A stretch of DNA of 64,000 nt from Malania oleifera. Lineage: Eukaryota; Streptophyta; Magnoliopsida; Santalales; Ximeniaceae. Below, in pieces: positions 47,501 to 60,549 of this stretch. The position numbers and the translations under genes were made by a program. The DNA is taken from NCBI RefSeq assembly GCF_029873635.1, contig NC_080420.1:120660719-120724718 (forward strand). The letters run 5' to 3'. Each line of letters opens with the position of its first letter. Position 1 is the first letter of the stretch. The notes below the pieces were generated by a model, which was not told where the DNA came from, did not search any database, and worked only from the letters and a program-made list of their open reading frames with translations.

Positions 47501-48121
47501 TCATAACTACAAGGCTAGCAAGATACATGTTTTGGGAGCACCAAGTCACCCCATCAAACAGGCGAAAAAAGAAGGAAAAAGCAACGGGTGATAATGATGA
47601 CTACAAAGACTGACCAAGACAATAAGAACAAGGACGACCTGACATCTGTATTATCAAAACCAGCTGCAAGGTATACCTCTCCCAGAAAACGTCGGACCCT
47701 GGTTTCTTATAGCATTTCTTGGTATAATAGGAATGAATCACATCCATCAAGCAGCCAATCCATGCATCATTCTCCATTCTATTCGACCACCACGCATCAT
47801 CCGAGCTAATCAAGCACCCATTTTGACCACAACAGAGACTGGACCAAACAGGACCCCAAACATGACCACACGACGCTGGAACCAGACCCAACCATTACAC
47901 CCTGCCATACTGATGGTGTTTTCGATGAACCACCGAAGCATCCTGGAGCCCATCTTCTACAAACAAATTATGTGTCAAAGAATCAGATTGCAAACATTCA
48001 GAAAATGATCCTGGATAAATATGGGGCACTAATAGTCTGAAAGACCAAATGGAAGTCATCCAAACAAAGAAAATAATTCCTAAAGATACAGAAACCTGAG
48101 ATAGGAAAAGAAAACATACCT
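47500..48121 (-). other. 3' UTR of importin-alpha copy B with a UTR intron
   Basis: Two bases after the stop is a donor GTATG (48119). An acceptor TTTGTTTGTAG ends at 47957, so the predicted intron is 47957-48119 (163 bases). The next exon (47956 downward) shares phrases with the copy A UTR, such as CATTTTGACCACAA near 47819. The end of the transcript is not defined. Confidence 0.6.
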
Positions 48122-51100
48122 TCAGCTGAAACTGAATCCACCGGATGGAACAGGAACATCATTCCCTCCAAATCGGAAAGCTGGTTGGGAACCATCACCT
48201 GGCGGCATTGACTCATCATCCTCCTCCAACCAGTATGTCTCAAGAATTTTCACTGCCTTCTCATAGATTTCATTGTTGTCATGGCTCTGTAGGTTCTCAA
48301 TTTTCTCCAGACCCTCTGCATCATCAATCATTTGTGCATACAGATTCACACCACCAGTATTACCCAGATTCTTTTCAGCTTCCCCAACTTTTAAGATATT
48401 TTCAAGCCCTTCTAAACAAACAGTAACGATCCTAGGATCAGGACAGACCAGAAGATCACACAATGGCTTAATACACGCTTGGCTCACAAGGTACCTATCA
48501 TCAACAATCATAATTAAACCCTCATTTAAATATAGCAGAATAAAGAGAGACAAAATTCTTATTAAAATCATACTTGATTTGCTCATGAGTACCACCAGAC
48601 GTAGCATTTGAAATTGCCCATGCAGCTTCCTTTTTTATATCAAACTCAGCATTTTGCAGAAGATGGACAAGAGGCCCTATTATATTAGCCTCGATAACAG
48701 CCTGTGGAGTTCAATGCTTACACTTGATATTAACCATTCAATACCTCCAAAAACACAAAAGATAAATAATGGAAGTTTTACACCAAGTGCTTTTCTCATA
48801 GAATCGGATTTTCAATACAAGAAAAAACTCAAAACTCCAAAACTGCTACTTACTTGGATCTGTTCCTTGTTCCCAGCAGTTATATTTGAGATAGTCCAGC
48901 ACGCTTCCTTCTTAATGCTCTTCTTATAGTTATTGGTCAACAAATTCAGTAGGCAGGGAAGTGCCCGATGGTTGATGATACACTGAGGAAATGGGCATTA
49001 TAAACTCATTAACCAAGAGACGAAATTTGAATATAGATCCATGTAAGCCATATAACCAGAAGATGGTCTCATACCTGAGTTTGCATGTCATCTCCAGTAA
49101 CAATATTGCCAACTGTGCGGAGAGCAGGAATGAGAACAGAAGGAGACGGGTGACTGCCAAATACTGAAGAATTTCAGAACTTCGATGCATATCCATTTAA
49201 TATAAAAAAAATAAAATTGGCTACCAAAACAAAAGATCTTTCAAAAAAAAAATTGAAAACTCACAGTAAGAGCTCAACAAGTCGTGCACACACCCCTGCT
49301 TCAATAACAGCTTGGATTTTATCATTTGTACCATCTGAAAGATAAGATAGTGCCCAACACGCATCCGTCAATACTTCCTCGTCATTTGAATGTATTAGAC
49401 GCTCTAGCGCAGGAAGTGCAGGCTTAACCTGCAAAAAACATATTAACAATGACAAATATCAACCTCCATGTTTTCCACTATAGAAATACGACAGTAGACA
49501 GACTAAAAATGAGTAAGTTAGCATCATGCTGCCACTTGGCCAAGGCTGGTTGCCCAAACTGAATCCCGTCACTTGACTGGGCCAAGCCCCTTATGAAACC
49601 TGGAATTTGGTTGAATCAGGTTTGCCCCAGCCAACAGGGGTTACTCACTTGCTCAGCCTTACCTAACAGGTTGCCAATTTCGATGAACAGCTGAATCTTG
49701 CCACAAGAAATACCAAATTGGCAGCTTTGCCATTTGGCAACACTTTAACTTTCTACAACTAGAAATTTTCATATATCTAAAATCAACTTCTTCCAACTAA
49801 TAGGAAACAAACATTTGAAAAAAAAAAATGCCTGGTACACATGATATTCTCTCTAGAAATAAAATGTCACTCATCACATTTGTTAGTTGTCACACTTCTA
49901 CTTCATATAGAAAAAAAATAACACTTTTTTCTTATAAAATCTATAGCAATGCCTTAGATACACTAAATACAGGACCTAACCCTCACTCAATACAATTTCT
50001 AGCATCAACAGAAACACCCTCTCTGGAGTATTATTCACCTCAAGATGAAAGTGTCAAAATCATTTGAACCACGTTGTATCTTTTAGATGTGCCACCTTTA
50101 TCTTTTAGATGTGCTCCTAGTAGCTTACCATTGATGCATTCATTTCTCACATTTAACTTTTAGAGTTGCAACATTCATCCATCTCAACATTCCTATTTCA
50201 GCCAAATTTACTTGTCAAATAGGTTTTTTATTAGTTAACCAACACTCTGGTCCATATTTTAGTTGGGCTTATAGTTGCCTTATAAAACTCATTTTCTAAT
50301 TTTAGGTATATTCTAGTAACACTAAGACACCAAATGTACTATTACATTTTACACAACCTACTTTAATTATGTATTACATAATCGTCATTTTATCCTTGTT
50401 CTTGCATAATAGGTCCACAATAACAGAATCTACTCATAGGGACCATTAGGTTCTAACAATGTCTTCATCATTTCTCCCAGGAACAGAATCATATTTCAAG
50501 CATGGTCTTGAAACCTCTAGATTCAAAACCATTTTCTCTACAATTCTAGTTTAAAATCTACTTCGCTCTTAGTTTTATATATTAAGATAACATTCATCGT
50601 GAAACAGTGCACATGATAGAACCTTACTGGACATGTCCAGTAAGATCATCCATAAGCAAAAACTTAAGGACTCAAAGCTAAAGCCAAGCCATGACATAAA
50701 TTTGATGTAATTCTAAACCTCCTAGATTCTAACCCTATAGTCCTTGGTAGTTCTTACTTCTTACCCCATTATACAAAATCTTTCCTGACCTCAAGACACT
50801 ATTTTTACCTACTCCCTTTTTACAAGTTTCCATTGATCTTGACAAATATATAGCCTCTATCGCAGATTTCAGAAGTATAAAACCAAACTAATTCTTGTAA
50901 CCCTTGTTCTTAAGCATGGTCTTTGTACAATTACTCCTTCCCAAAGTCCATTGTATAGCTCATAATTTCATTTTCACAATAATTATCACGTTATGAACAT
51001 ATTTACTTTTACATTTAGGTATCCTTCTACTAGGTTTTGATTAAATTACTTCTATTAAAAAAAATAATATTGCCATCTTTTTCTTTATCTTGTTCTTTAA

Positions 51101-54100
51101 CATTATGTCTTTAAATTTAATACATTTAAGATTACGTGGATCTCCACTTTTTATTTTCTAGCCCAAGCAAGCCTAGACTAGTACACAATTTACCATATGC
51201 TCCAAGTTTAGCTTGATTAAAAATCCCTTTTATGTCCTTTTTTTTTTTTTCCTTTTTTTTTTTGCCTCCATATAAATTCAAAATTTCCCCTATTTCTACA
51301 ATGCTGCCATCACTTAACTCTAGCTAAATTCTTTTCGTTTTAGCTCTGCTGTTTGAATGTCCTTATCCCACCAACTCCTCTCTCCTAGCTACCTCTTCCT
51401 TTAAAATTACATTGAGCCTATTTTCATATATTTCTAATAAAATTAAACATATTATCGCATACAGTTTTTGTGTCCATGTTAATTGCGTTCTCTTACCGTT
51501 TTATATCATCAAATTTCATTACATGAAGCATGCAAAACACAGAGAAACAAATTATTTAACAACCATATCATAATTTCTAATGTCATCAGTCCAGCTATGC
51601 TGACCCACTAGTCCAGTAGAATTGACCGACCCCAGTAGCTTTACCAGCAGTCCACACTGATTTCCTATCTACATTTTAAAACATTGTTAAGCACTACTGC
51701 ATTATGTGCACAAAAAAATAAAAGCAACATAAATAAGGGTGAAAAACAGTTAGCAAGATTCAGCAACAACTACTGCTTTACTGACATTCTTGTACAATTT
51801 AAAACTACTACTTATAACATTATATTTAAATTATAAGGTGGACATATAAACAAACACAAAAAAGACATCGTCAAAGACTTAACCAGATCAAAAGGAGGTT
51901 GCGGCTTGCCCCTACAGAAGTTTGAAAGAGTCCATGTAGCATTTCTCAGCATAGAAAGCTTTGCATGCTCATTCAGTTGTGCCAGTAAAGGAAGCAAAGC
52001 ACCATGGCTAAGGACAAGATCACGGCATCTAGGAGAATCACCAGCAACATTTCCTAAAGCCCACACAGCCTACATGTCCAAAACGAACAAATGAGCATTA
52101 CACCTAAAACCAAATATTCATTCCCAATATGCTACACAACCAACTGCAATGCATCCAGTGTTTTGTCCAAATCTAAATGGAAGGAAAATGGAAAAAGTAA
52201 TAATGTCTGATTTTATTCCACATACCTGCTCGCGAACATCATCACTTGGTGATCCAAGAAGTTTCACAAAGACAGGGACAGCTCCATGATCAATAACCAC
52301 TTTCGTGTTATCTGATGTGCCCGAAGCAATGTTGGTTAGAGCCCAAGCAGCCTCAAACTGTAGAGATTTTAAGACAATGATAATGTGATTATGTGAGAAT
52401 ACGTACAAGTATTATAATAATACATGGAAGAGAACAAATCATAACATGTCAAACCTGAAGCTGTGGGAAGTCCTCTCTAACAAGAAACTCAACAAAACGT
52501 GGAACCACCCCTGCTTGTATAACTTCCTCAATTGGAGGACTGCGCTCTGACCAAATTTAATAGCACACGTAAATAATTAATTAATATTAGTATATCAATG
52601 ACTTTAAAAATAAAAAATAAAAAAACAAATATCCACCTATTGAAAGTAATTTTCGGAACTGCGTAGTTGCTTCAAGTTGTGAATTGCCATCATCACTCCA
52701 AACACCTGCAATCATGGCTGGTAGATGTTCTAGCTGCAATATAAAGGAAATTTTAAGTTCAGAATGAAAAGAACCAACCTGCAACTCCAAAATCAATAAC
52801 TAAAATAATTCAAGATAGCACAATAATAGCAAGAGTGACACAAGATACCCTTGAAAGGATAAATCTAAGCCCAAACAATTATGAAGTTCAAACCCCTAGT
52901 ACATGTGTGGTTAACAATAAATAACACACCCACAAGTTTTAAATTAACTATTAATAAACAACAAACCTCAGAATTTCAAAACTTTAATCAAATAATAACT
53001 TTGCTAACAAATCCAACGACACAGCACCAACATGAGTACAAGCAACACATTTAACTAACCTCAAACTGAACCCCTCTGCCTGCTCCCTTAAAAGAGAAAC
53101 GAGATCAGAATCAACTACTGAAACACCTGAAGCCATATCCCCTATTCCCCATTTAAAAGTGGTTTAATTTTGGAATGAAATTTTAGAAATATTTAATAAT
53201 TGGTCAGTTGTGGTAGGGATGGAACCATTGAAGAACCAAAATCAGGATCGTTTTTTAGCTTGAGCAGGTAACCAAGTGAATGTGTGGAGGCTAGAGATAT
53301 TCAGGATCACTTTAAATTAGAAAATAAAAATAGCAAAGAACTGCATTAAATTCAACAAACAAATAAGAGATGTTCTGTTTCTCCCCTCATTACTTTTTCT
53401 TCTACAATTCATTATGCTTGTTCACTCTACATATATCTATATTATTCACATTCTTAGTTTGAACATAAACATCCTCAAAGCCCATATGGTATTGGACTAC
53501 TATATTAGACGAAATGCTTTAATTTGAAATTGAAGAAAAAGTCACATGTGGAACCATCAAGGAACCAAAAAACAGTATGATATGATTCTGGTTCTAAGGT
53601 TTGGAACCTTTTAAATAAGAGCAAAAGACACCAACCTCCCCTAAGGTTTAGCAAAAAGATATGGAGCTCCCGTTAGGTTTCAAAAATCTCATGGACCTCT
53701 TTTGAGATTCAATAAAGAACGCAAGCTTGAGTTTAAAAAAATATCATAGACCTCCCCAAGGACCCCAATATTTGATTTTTGGCAAATATCAAAGGGATCC
53801 TGCATCTGTTTATCAAACATCTAGGAAGGTCTTTGAATTTTTGAAAGCTCAGAAGAAGTTTGAGTCTCTGGCTTTTCACTGAACCTCAGGGGAGGTTTCT
53901 GAAAATTTTGAAACCTCGGAGTAAATCCACCTCTTTTTATCAAATTTTAGGGAAGGTTGGAATTTCTTGCCCTTGAAAAAATGGTTCAGTTCAACTTCTG
54001 TCTTTTACAGTTCTATTTATGTATTATATAGGGATGTAACCATTAAGAAAGCTCAAATGAGACTAATCAAAACCGTATGAAGCTTACTAACAGCAATATT

Positions 54101-54791
54101 ACAAATTCAACTGTTGTAAAAATTTACACGGCATCGTCTAATTGGAACAAAATTTTAATCCAGCAACTCATTCTGTCAAACTCCTAATACGCCCAAACAG
54201 AATTTTAAATGAGTTCTACTTCGTTCAAAAACAGTAAAAAATACGCAACGAGTGAACAGATGCTACTTACTAGTCAACAATACGTAACCCCACTGCAAAA
54301 TCCTAATTGACAAAAACACACAAACCCACAAAACACGCATACATACACACTCTAATTAAGCATCAAATTTCAATTTAATCAAACCCTAGGGTACAGAAAC
54401 TAACGAAACATGATCACAGTAGTGTCTACATATATATAGACACACGCACGCACGCAAAAACGTATGCCCCAGCGCTTAATCAAAGGATCAAATCAACCAT
54501 GTTGTGCCCGATCAGAGCATAATTTCAACAAAATGAACTGAAACAATACACACACTCCTATATACGTGCGCATAAGGATACCTTTTTCTCAACAGAGGAA
54601 GGCGGAACTGAGGCGGGAAACTGCTGGGCTTGCATCCCTTCCCTTCTCTTCTTCTGCAAGCTCTCTTCCCTGCGATTCTTCCGGATCTCAACCATGTTAT
54701 CTTCTCTCCTTCTCCGACCTTCCTCGGCATCGACTGCCACCTTGTACCGGTTCCGGCGAACCTCGGCCCTCGCGTTCGGCCTCAGAGACAT
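48122..54791 (-). CDS. IMPA: Importin subunit alpha, tandem copy B
   Basis: Same role as copy A: NLS-cargo adaptor for importin-beta, recycled by CAS. Ten coding exons (minus): 54791-54582, 52733-52637, 52546-52455, 52357-52226, 52069-51884, 49428-49265, 49153-49075, 48982-48854, 48701-48574, 48494-48122. The lengths (210, 97, 92, 132, 186, 164, 79, 129, 128, 373) equal those of copy A exon by exon, giving 529 residues. The N-terminal importin-beta-binding domain ([17 protein letters not shown]) precedes the armadillo repeats with intact Trp/Asn motifs. The tail has [15 protein letters not shown] and [12 protein letters not shown] and ends PSGGFSFS. Exon 5 ends PPFDL where copy A and relatives have FDQ. 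The ATG at 54789-54791 was chosen because it begins the conserved MSLRP. Introns 1 and 5 are long (1848 and 2455 bases). Confidence 0.93.
50090..51050 (-). mobile_element. Decayed RTE-like LINE in intron 5 of copy B
   Basis: Read on the minus strand, short stretches match LINE RT text, for example the MSYTM-like phrase near 50960, equivalent to MSHRMKLWE near 42290. The plus strand carries familiar antisense RT text such as AACATTCATCCATCTCAACA near 50168. It is sense with the gene and heavily decayed with no open frame. Ends are approximate. Confidence 0.5.
53620..53960. repeat. Internally repetitive unknown repeat in intron 1 of copy B
   Basis: Clauses such as ACCTCCCCTAAGGTTTAGC, AGGTTTCAAAAATCTC and ACCTCAGGGGAGGTTTCTG recur on both strands. 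It is related in design to 31590-31860. It looks like an old interspersed repeat of unknown class. Confidence 0.4.
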
Positions 54792-54834
54792 GATCACTCG
54801 CTCGATCGAAGAGCTCCCGATGAAGTAAATTCAA

Positions 54835-54842
54835 AAACCCTA
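54835..54842. promoter_or_regulatory. Telo-box core AAACCCTA in the 5' UTR of copy B
   Basis: AAACCCTA lies 44 bases upstream of the start codon, in the same setting (AAACCCTAGAG) as copy A. Confidence 0.5.
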
Positions 54843-54960
54843 GAGAGCAGGGAAGACGAGTGATGGGAGAAATGAGGGCTTCAATATGGACTTCAAGAGA
54901 CTGGGGTTTTGAATACTGAAACATGGAGCATCTATATAGTGGTATAAACTACTAGGTCGG

Positions 54961-55025
54961 CTATATATGGACACAGATCAGAAGTTATTTACCAAAATGC
55001 CATTAGGTAATTTGAATTTGAATTT
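54961..55025 (-). promoter_or_regulatory. TATA box and conserved proximal promoter of copy B
   Basis: CCATATATAG on the minus strand (54970-54961) lies about 170 bases before the start codon. The adjacent upstream 55 bases are collinear with 45492-45560 of copy A, while sequence further out diverges. Confidence 0.6.
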
Positions 55026-55606
55026 TTTGAAGTAATGAAAGGCTGTGTTTGCCACAATTAAGTTGATTTTCCTTTTGGCATGTGGTATTCTTATTTTGAC
55101 CTAGTTCAAGCAAATTTCGATGGAAATCCTTATTTTCTCAAGCTGTACTTATTTCTTAGTCAAATTTATAGCAAGTTTAAATTAGTGATTTAACTTTTTT
55201 TCAATTGATGAAAATTGGCATTCTTGAGGCGTTGACATGTGGCACTATTATTTCTACTCGATTCAAGTGAATTTAGATAGATAAAAATATTTATTTCCTT
55301 ATTTGCTCAAATTTCATTTATTTTTTTACGATAAATTTGGTATGATCTTGAGTTGGCAGACAAGTTTGAACAGGTGAAAATTATTTCTTACAAAAAATTA
55401 CATCATTTTTTTATACTTGAATCGATTACGATACTTTTCTTATCATTACAACTACTCACAAATATTGAATAGTATGTGCAATACATGTACCAAAATGATT
55501 ATTTGTAATTATAGATAATTATTACAATGTTGAATATGTTTCATAGTCATTGAATTACCTATTGAGTTAAATTTTAATGTTAAATAAAAAAATTGTATAT
55601 AGAGGG
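55026..55606. other. AT-rich upstream flank of importin copy B
   Basis: No gene or recognisable element is seen. It ends at the target duplication GAGGG (55602-55606) of the adjoining copia element. Confidence 0.55.
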
Positions 55607-55728
55607 TGTTGAAATTGATAAAATTTTATTAATCTATTTTTGTACACATAAAACTGTACAATGCCATCCTTTTATAGGGAGATATACAAGGGTATTTTGG
55701 GAAGATATATGAAAGAGATATGCTAACA
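55607..55728 (-). repeat. 3' LTR of the short-LTR copia element
   Basis: 122 bases, TG...CA ends, followed on the plus strand by TCCCCCCTCAAACTC, which is the polypurine tract on the element's strand. Confidence 0.88.
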
Positions 55729-55765
55729 TCCCCCCTCAAACTCAAGGTAGTATCGAAGATGTCAT

Positions 55766-56564
55766 CTAGAGTTTGCAGACTAAAACACAATGACGACCAG
55801 ATAGATGAGCTTTCGTGAAGATATCAGCCAACTGATCAGCCGAAGGAACTGACAAGCGGCGAAGTGTCCCGTCCTGAAGATGATGACGCACAAAATGACA
55901 GTCAATATCGATATGTTTGGTGCGTTCATGAAAGACATTGTTGTGAGCGATCTGGACAGCACTATGATTGTCATAATAAAGCGGAGTGCTCGAAGGTTGA
56001 GGAACTCCCATATCTTGGAGAAGCCAAAGAAGCTCAAAAGTAGTATCAGTGAGGGCCCGATACTCAGTCTCAATGCTAGAGCGAGCAACGGTAGTCTACT
56101 TTTTGCTCCGCCAAGAGATAAGAGAGTCACCAAGTAAAAAAAGAAAATCAGTGGTAGACCGATGATCAGTAGGGTCCACTACCCAATCAGCATCTGAATA
56201 AACTTGTAATGTCAAAGATGAGTGAGAAGAAAAAAAAAAGGCCATGAAATAAGGTGCCCTTCACATATCGTAAGATGCGAAGAACAGCTGCATAGTGAAC
56301 GGAACGAGAAACCGACATAAACTAACTAACAAGGTGCACCGCATAGGCAATGTCCGATCTAGTGACAGTGAGATAAATCAAGCTCCCAACAAGTTGTCGG
56401 TAACGAGTGGTATCGGGAAGGAGCTCCCCATCAGTAGGACGAAGTTTGATGTTGGGCTCCAGCGGACTATCAGTTATCTTACAATCGGTAAGACCAGCAC
56501 GTGTAAGAAGATCAAAGGCATATTTGGCTTGGGTCAAGGAGTAGCCATCAAAGGTAGGGGACAC
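55766..56564 (-). mobile_element. RNase H and RT end of the short-LTR copia
   Basis: Minus-strand frames show the copia RNase H signature (YYDNHSAVQIAHNNVFHERT, then TKHIDIDCHFVRHH) and, upstream, the RT C-terminal stretch YRQLVGSLIYLTVTRSDIAY. It is a broken fossil. Confidence 0.82.
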
Positions 56565-56639
56565 TTCTAAGCCAAAGAACTAGCGAAGAGAACCGAGATC
56601 TTTCATCTCAAACTGCTGACACAAAAAGTGCTTAAGCTC

Positions 56640-57298
56640 ATGAATACCAGAAGTATCATCACTAGTAATGATCATATCGTCAACATAAAGTAATAGAAGA
56701 GTGATGCCAGTAGCAGTGTGACGGGTTAAAAGGGCTGAGTCATAGGGGTTAGAAGCAAACCCAAGTTGGGCAACAGTGGAGATGAACTTGGCAAACTAAG
56801 CATGAGGAGCTTGCTTAAGCCCATAAAAGGCACGGCGGAGACGACAGACCTGACCAGGAGAATGAGGATACCCAGGAGGGGCTGCATATATACCTCCTCA
56901 GCCAAATCACCATGTAAGAAGACATTCTTAACATCCATTTGAAATAAAGGCCATCGTCGAGTAGAAGCAATAGCCAAAAGGAAGCGAACGAAGGTAATAC
57001 GAGCAACGGGGGCAAATGTCTCCTCATAATCAATGTCATATTCCTGAGTAAAGCTCTTTGCCACTAAACGAGCTTTATGTCGTACTTCAGAACCATCGGA
57101 GTTTGTTTTTTGTTTATACACCCATTTGTTCCCTACTATAGTCTTATCAGGAGGCAGGTCAACCAGGTCCCAAGTATGAGTTTTGTGAAGTGCGTCAAGT
57201 TCTTCAGACCTAGCTTGCTGCCAAACAAGAACAGAACAAGCTTCGCGATAATTTTGAGGCTTGTGAAGGGAGTCAAAAGTAGAAAAACAGTGATAGTC
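56640..57298 (-). mobile_element. RT core of the short-LTR copia
   Basis: The RT motifs include TIVGNKWVYKQKTNSDG, HKARLVAKSFTQEYDIDYEE, APVARITFVRFLLAIA and FQMDVKNVFLHGDLAEEVY. The catalytic box region is near 56680. The upstream side is cut by the solo LTR at 57299. It is a broken fossil. Confidence 0.82.
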
Positions 57299-58863
57299 TG
57301 TAACGACCTGCTTATCAAATTGATTTTTTTTTTCATAATAGAAAATAACATACTCTGATACCATAGTATTAACCTAAGCAGCAGGAAGTAGAAATCATAC
57401 AAATACAACCATAAACCATTATATACAATACCACATAATACCAGAGTACTACATGTTTCCAAAATATGTACATGTATTTGTTTCCCAAAAATACCCTCAG
57501 CTAGCTAGGGTTTACAAAAACGTTCACAAAATGATACTCACTCTCTAACAAGGCACTACAGACGCCCTTCTATTTGCGAGTCTGGTCTACTCGCCTACCT
57601 GGATCACCTGAAAAATATTTCAACACTGGGATGAGCCAACGCTCAGTAAGAAGAAATATGCTATTACTAGTGTGTGGCAAATGAGCTACTATTTATATAT
57701 ATCATGAAATTTGTTTCATATAAACATGAATAACTGAGTACAAAAGTACAACACAAATAATAAAGTGCACCGCCCCTTTTCCCTATTGCTTGACATATCA
57801 GTATTATGGTTATAATTCAAAATACTTCTAACGTATATAAGTAGGAACCCCGTTTCTGTAAATCAATACGTAAGTAATAGTAACTGAAACTGTTCCCTGT
57901 GGCTATCTGTGTCATGACATGCCCCTCATGACGAGATTGTGCAGCCCATAGGCTGGATTTACCCTAACTAGCCAACTAGGAATAAATCACTGAACTCCGT
58001 CAGTCGACCTGCCCACCTCAACCCATATCTGGATGGGGAGCCTAACCTCTTCTAGGGCCTAGGTGGTCGACCGTACCACATATTATCTGAATAGGTGGTT
58101 GCACTCATAAAGTAACATAGTATCTATAGCAACGGTACCGTACTCTGTAGCTGCAAGTCCAATAGGGTCTGATATCATATAATACTTTTCTATACATATC
58201 TATCTGATTTACCATAATTATGAAGTAATCATACTAACCATGATGCTGCATAACGTACTGAAATCTGAATAATCATAACATGGAACTGCATATTCGTAAT
58301 ACTGGAATTCATATAATCATGGTACTGAAATCCGTAAAATCATGGTACTAAAGTTCACATAATCATAGTACTTAAATCCGTAAAATCATGGTACTGAAAT
58401 TTATAAAAATCATGAAACTACAATTCGTAAAACATATCCCCGTACTACATACATATTCACAAGCCACACTATACTTTAATACATAATTTTCGTAAATAAA
58501 TACATTGTATAATATTTAGAAACTTCCTAGCATAACATATTTCCTTTACCTTAACTTTGAAAAGCCCCTACTATACTCTAGCCCGATACCCGCAGGGCCT
58601 CCTTTACAACACCCTGAAAATAATATTTGTCATAACTAAATATCAATATTTTTCTGCCTACATCATTTCCTATAACTACCAGGAAGTCAAAAACTGGATA
58701 AAAGTCCTTACCCTGAATTTGGGATGAAATCCAACTTCGCTTTCCTGACGATCCGCTCCGGCAGATTCGCAGAGAACTCCGCTGGGAGTGTCGTGGTAGT
58801 TTCGGATCGTAGATCCGACGACTGGTGGGGCCGGAATCGAAGAGATAAAGGAGAGGGAGACGT

Positions 58864-58902
<39 letters not shown>

Positions 58903-59175
58903 CTCGGTGAAAATGGTAAAAAATCCCGAATTTTCACTATTTATAGGGCTAGGTTCGTCGACGAGACACGTCACCTCGTCGACGAGCCCTTCACAAAATT
59001 CATCGACGAGACCCTATGTTCATCGATGAAGTTGGGCAATTTCCTGAATTTATAATTATTTAATATTATCTCCAAAATGCAATGTCATCGATGAAGTCTA
59101 CGGCCTCCTTCTGTTTCTGTATCTATTTTCTCTGCCTCTTATTATTAAAATGCTATTATTCTTCAGGTCACTACA
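57299..59175 (-). mobile_element. Tekay/Del-like solo LTR nested in copia pol, 1.9 kb
   Basis: The plus strand starts TGTAACGACCTGCTTA and ends GGTCACTACA, flanked by perfect TAGTC (57294-57298 and 59176-59180). The reversed terminus equals the GCAGGTCGTTACA end of the LTR at 8305-10425. The block CCAACGCTCAGTAAG near 57627 is the family signature reversed. A TATA box (58938-58945, minus) and a palindrome array (58953-59098) lie in the upstream part, with a GA run at 58864-58902. No internal region is present. Confidence 0.88.
58938..59098 (-). promoter_or_regulatory. TATA box and CTCGTCGACGAG palindrome array in LTR U3
   Basis: TATAAATA on the minus strand is at 58945-58938. Just upstream on that strand are palindromes near 58953, 58974 (perfect CTCGTCGACGAG, 58975-58986), 58999, 59018 and 59083. 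It has the same layout as 8384-8569. Confidence 0.6.
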
Positions 59176-59180
59176 TAGTC

Positions 59181-60542
59181 ACTAAGATAGGGAGGAGGTG
59201 CCCTTACTCGACTAGAACGACGGACATCCAAATCAGTGGACTCAGGCGGAATGGAAGCGACGGCAGGATCATCAAACGGTCCAGGTGCGGGAGCGGCAGA
59301 CGCGGAGGGATCACCTAATGAGCTAGCATGACCTGCATTAGTAGAGAAAGTAGGAGAGGGATTGATGCCAGGATCAGTGAAAATGGAAGAGTATGAGGGA
59401 CAATCGGAAGAAACTGGAGAGATACTAGCGAATATTTTGTGTTCCCAAAACTGAACATGCTGAGAGGCGCGAAGACGCTTAGCTATGGGGTCATAACACC
59501 GATAACCCTTGTGTTCAATGCCATAACCAAGAAAGCAACAGAGATGAGAGCGAGGTTTAAGTTTTGTATGTTCATGAGGTGGAAGCAAAACAAAGCAAGC
59601 ACAACCAAAAACTTTGAGAAGAGAATAATCAGGTACCTTTCCATAAAGAGCCTCATATGGAGATTTATTGGAAAGGGTAGGGGTTGGAACACGAATAACA
59701 GTGTGAACAGTGGTAAGAGCAGCTTCACCCCAAAAGGATTCGGGAAGGGATGCAGAGAAGAGTTGAGAGCGAACAGTGTCAAGAATGTGACGATGCTTAT
59801 GTTTGGCACGACCATTCTGTTGGGAGGTGGATGGACAGGATCAATGGGATAAGGTGCTAGCCTCTCGAAGTTATTCAATGAAAGGGGTAGAAGTATATTT
59901 CAGGGCATTATCGGACCGAAAAACTTTAATGGTGCGAGCAAACTGAGTTTTAATCATCTGCTTAATGGCATGAAAAGCATTAAGTAACCTAGTGCGATAA
60001 TGCAAAAGATAAATCCATGTATACCAAGAGTAATCATCGATAAAAATGACAAAGTAACGAGACCCGCCCTTAGTAAGGACAGAATCAGGTTCCCAAATAT
60101 CAGAATGAACCAAATCAAATGGTGTAGAAGACAAAGAAGTACTTTCATTAAAAGGTAAAGCTTTCTGTTTCCCAAGTTGACAAGGCATACAATCAAAATG
60201 TTCAAATTTAGCATTGCCTAAGCAACCACTAGAAGCTAAAGATTGAACACAAGACAACGAGGCATGACCGATACAAGAATGCCAAACACTGGAAGACACT
60301 GCAGCAGAGAGAGACGGAGGAGAACACGAACGAGGCAAATGCAGGGATGTAAGCTCGAAAAGGCGACCAACTTTACGCCTGGGTAGATGAGCTAGACGAA
60401 GAAGTAGCCAAGACCATATCGGTAGAATGAATCCGACGAGTCTGTTGTCGTGTCTCTTCAGAAAAGAGTTCCGTAAGAGCAACCTCAAGTGTAGGAAGAG
60501 GAGATCGATGTAACAAAGAAGCTCAAGTATTCTCAAATTCAT
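59181..60542 (-). mobile_element. Integrase region of the short-LTR copia
   Basis: From right: the zinc-binding part (CIGHASLSCVQSLASSG near 60270, CMPCQLGKQKALPF near 60180), the DDE core (HSDIWEPDSVLTKGG near 60100, FIDDYSWYTWIYLLH near 60030, FRSDNALKY near 59910), and the C-terminal tail with CFLGYGIEHKGYRCYDP near 59520. It is a broken fossil. Confidence 0.82.
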
Positions 60543-60549
60543 CTCAGAT

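Noticed and set aside
54792-54797. Upstream GTG start adding two residues to importin copy B
   Set aside because: GTG is not an expected plant start here, and the ATG at 54789-54791 begins the conserved MSLRP N-terminus, matching copy A.
57353-57363. CTCTGATACCA, the reverse of a tRNA-Met primer site
   Set aside because: It lies inside the solo LTR at 57299-59175, not next to an LTR end of the copia element, so it is probably chance.
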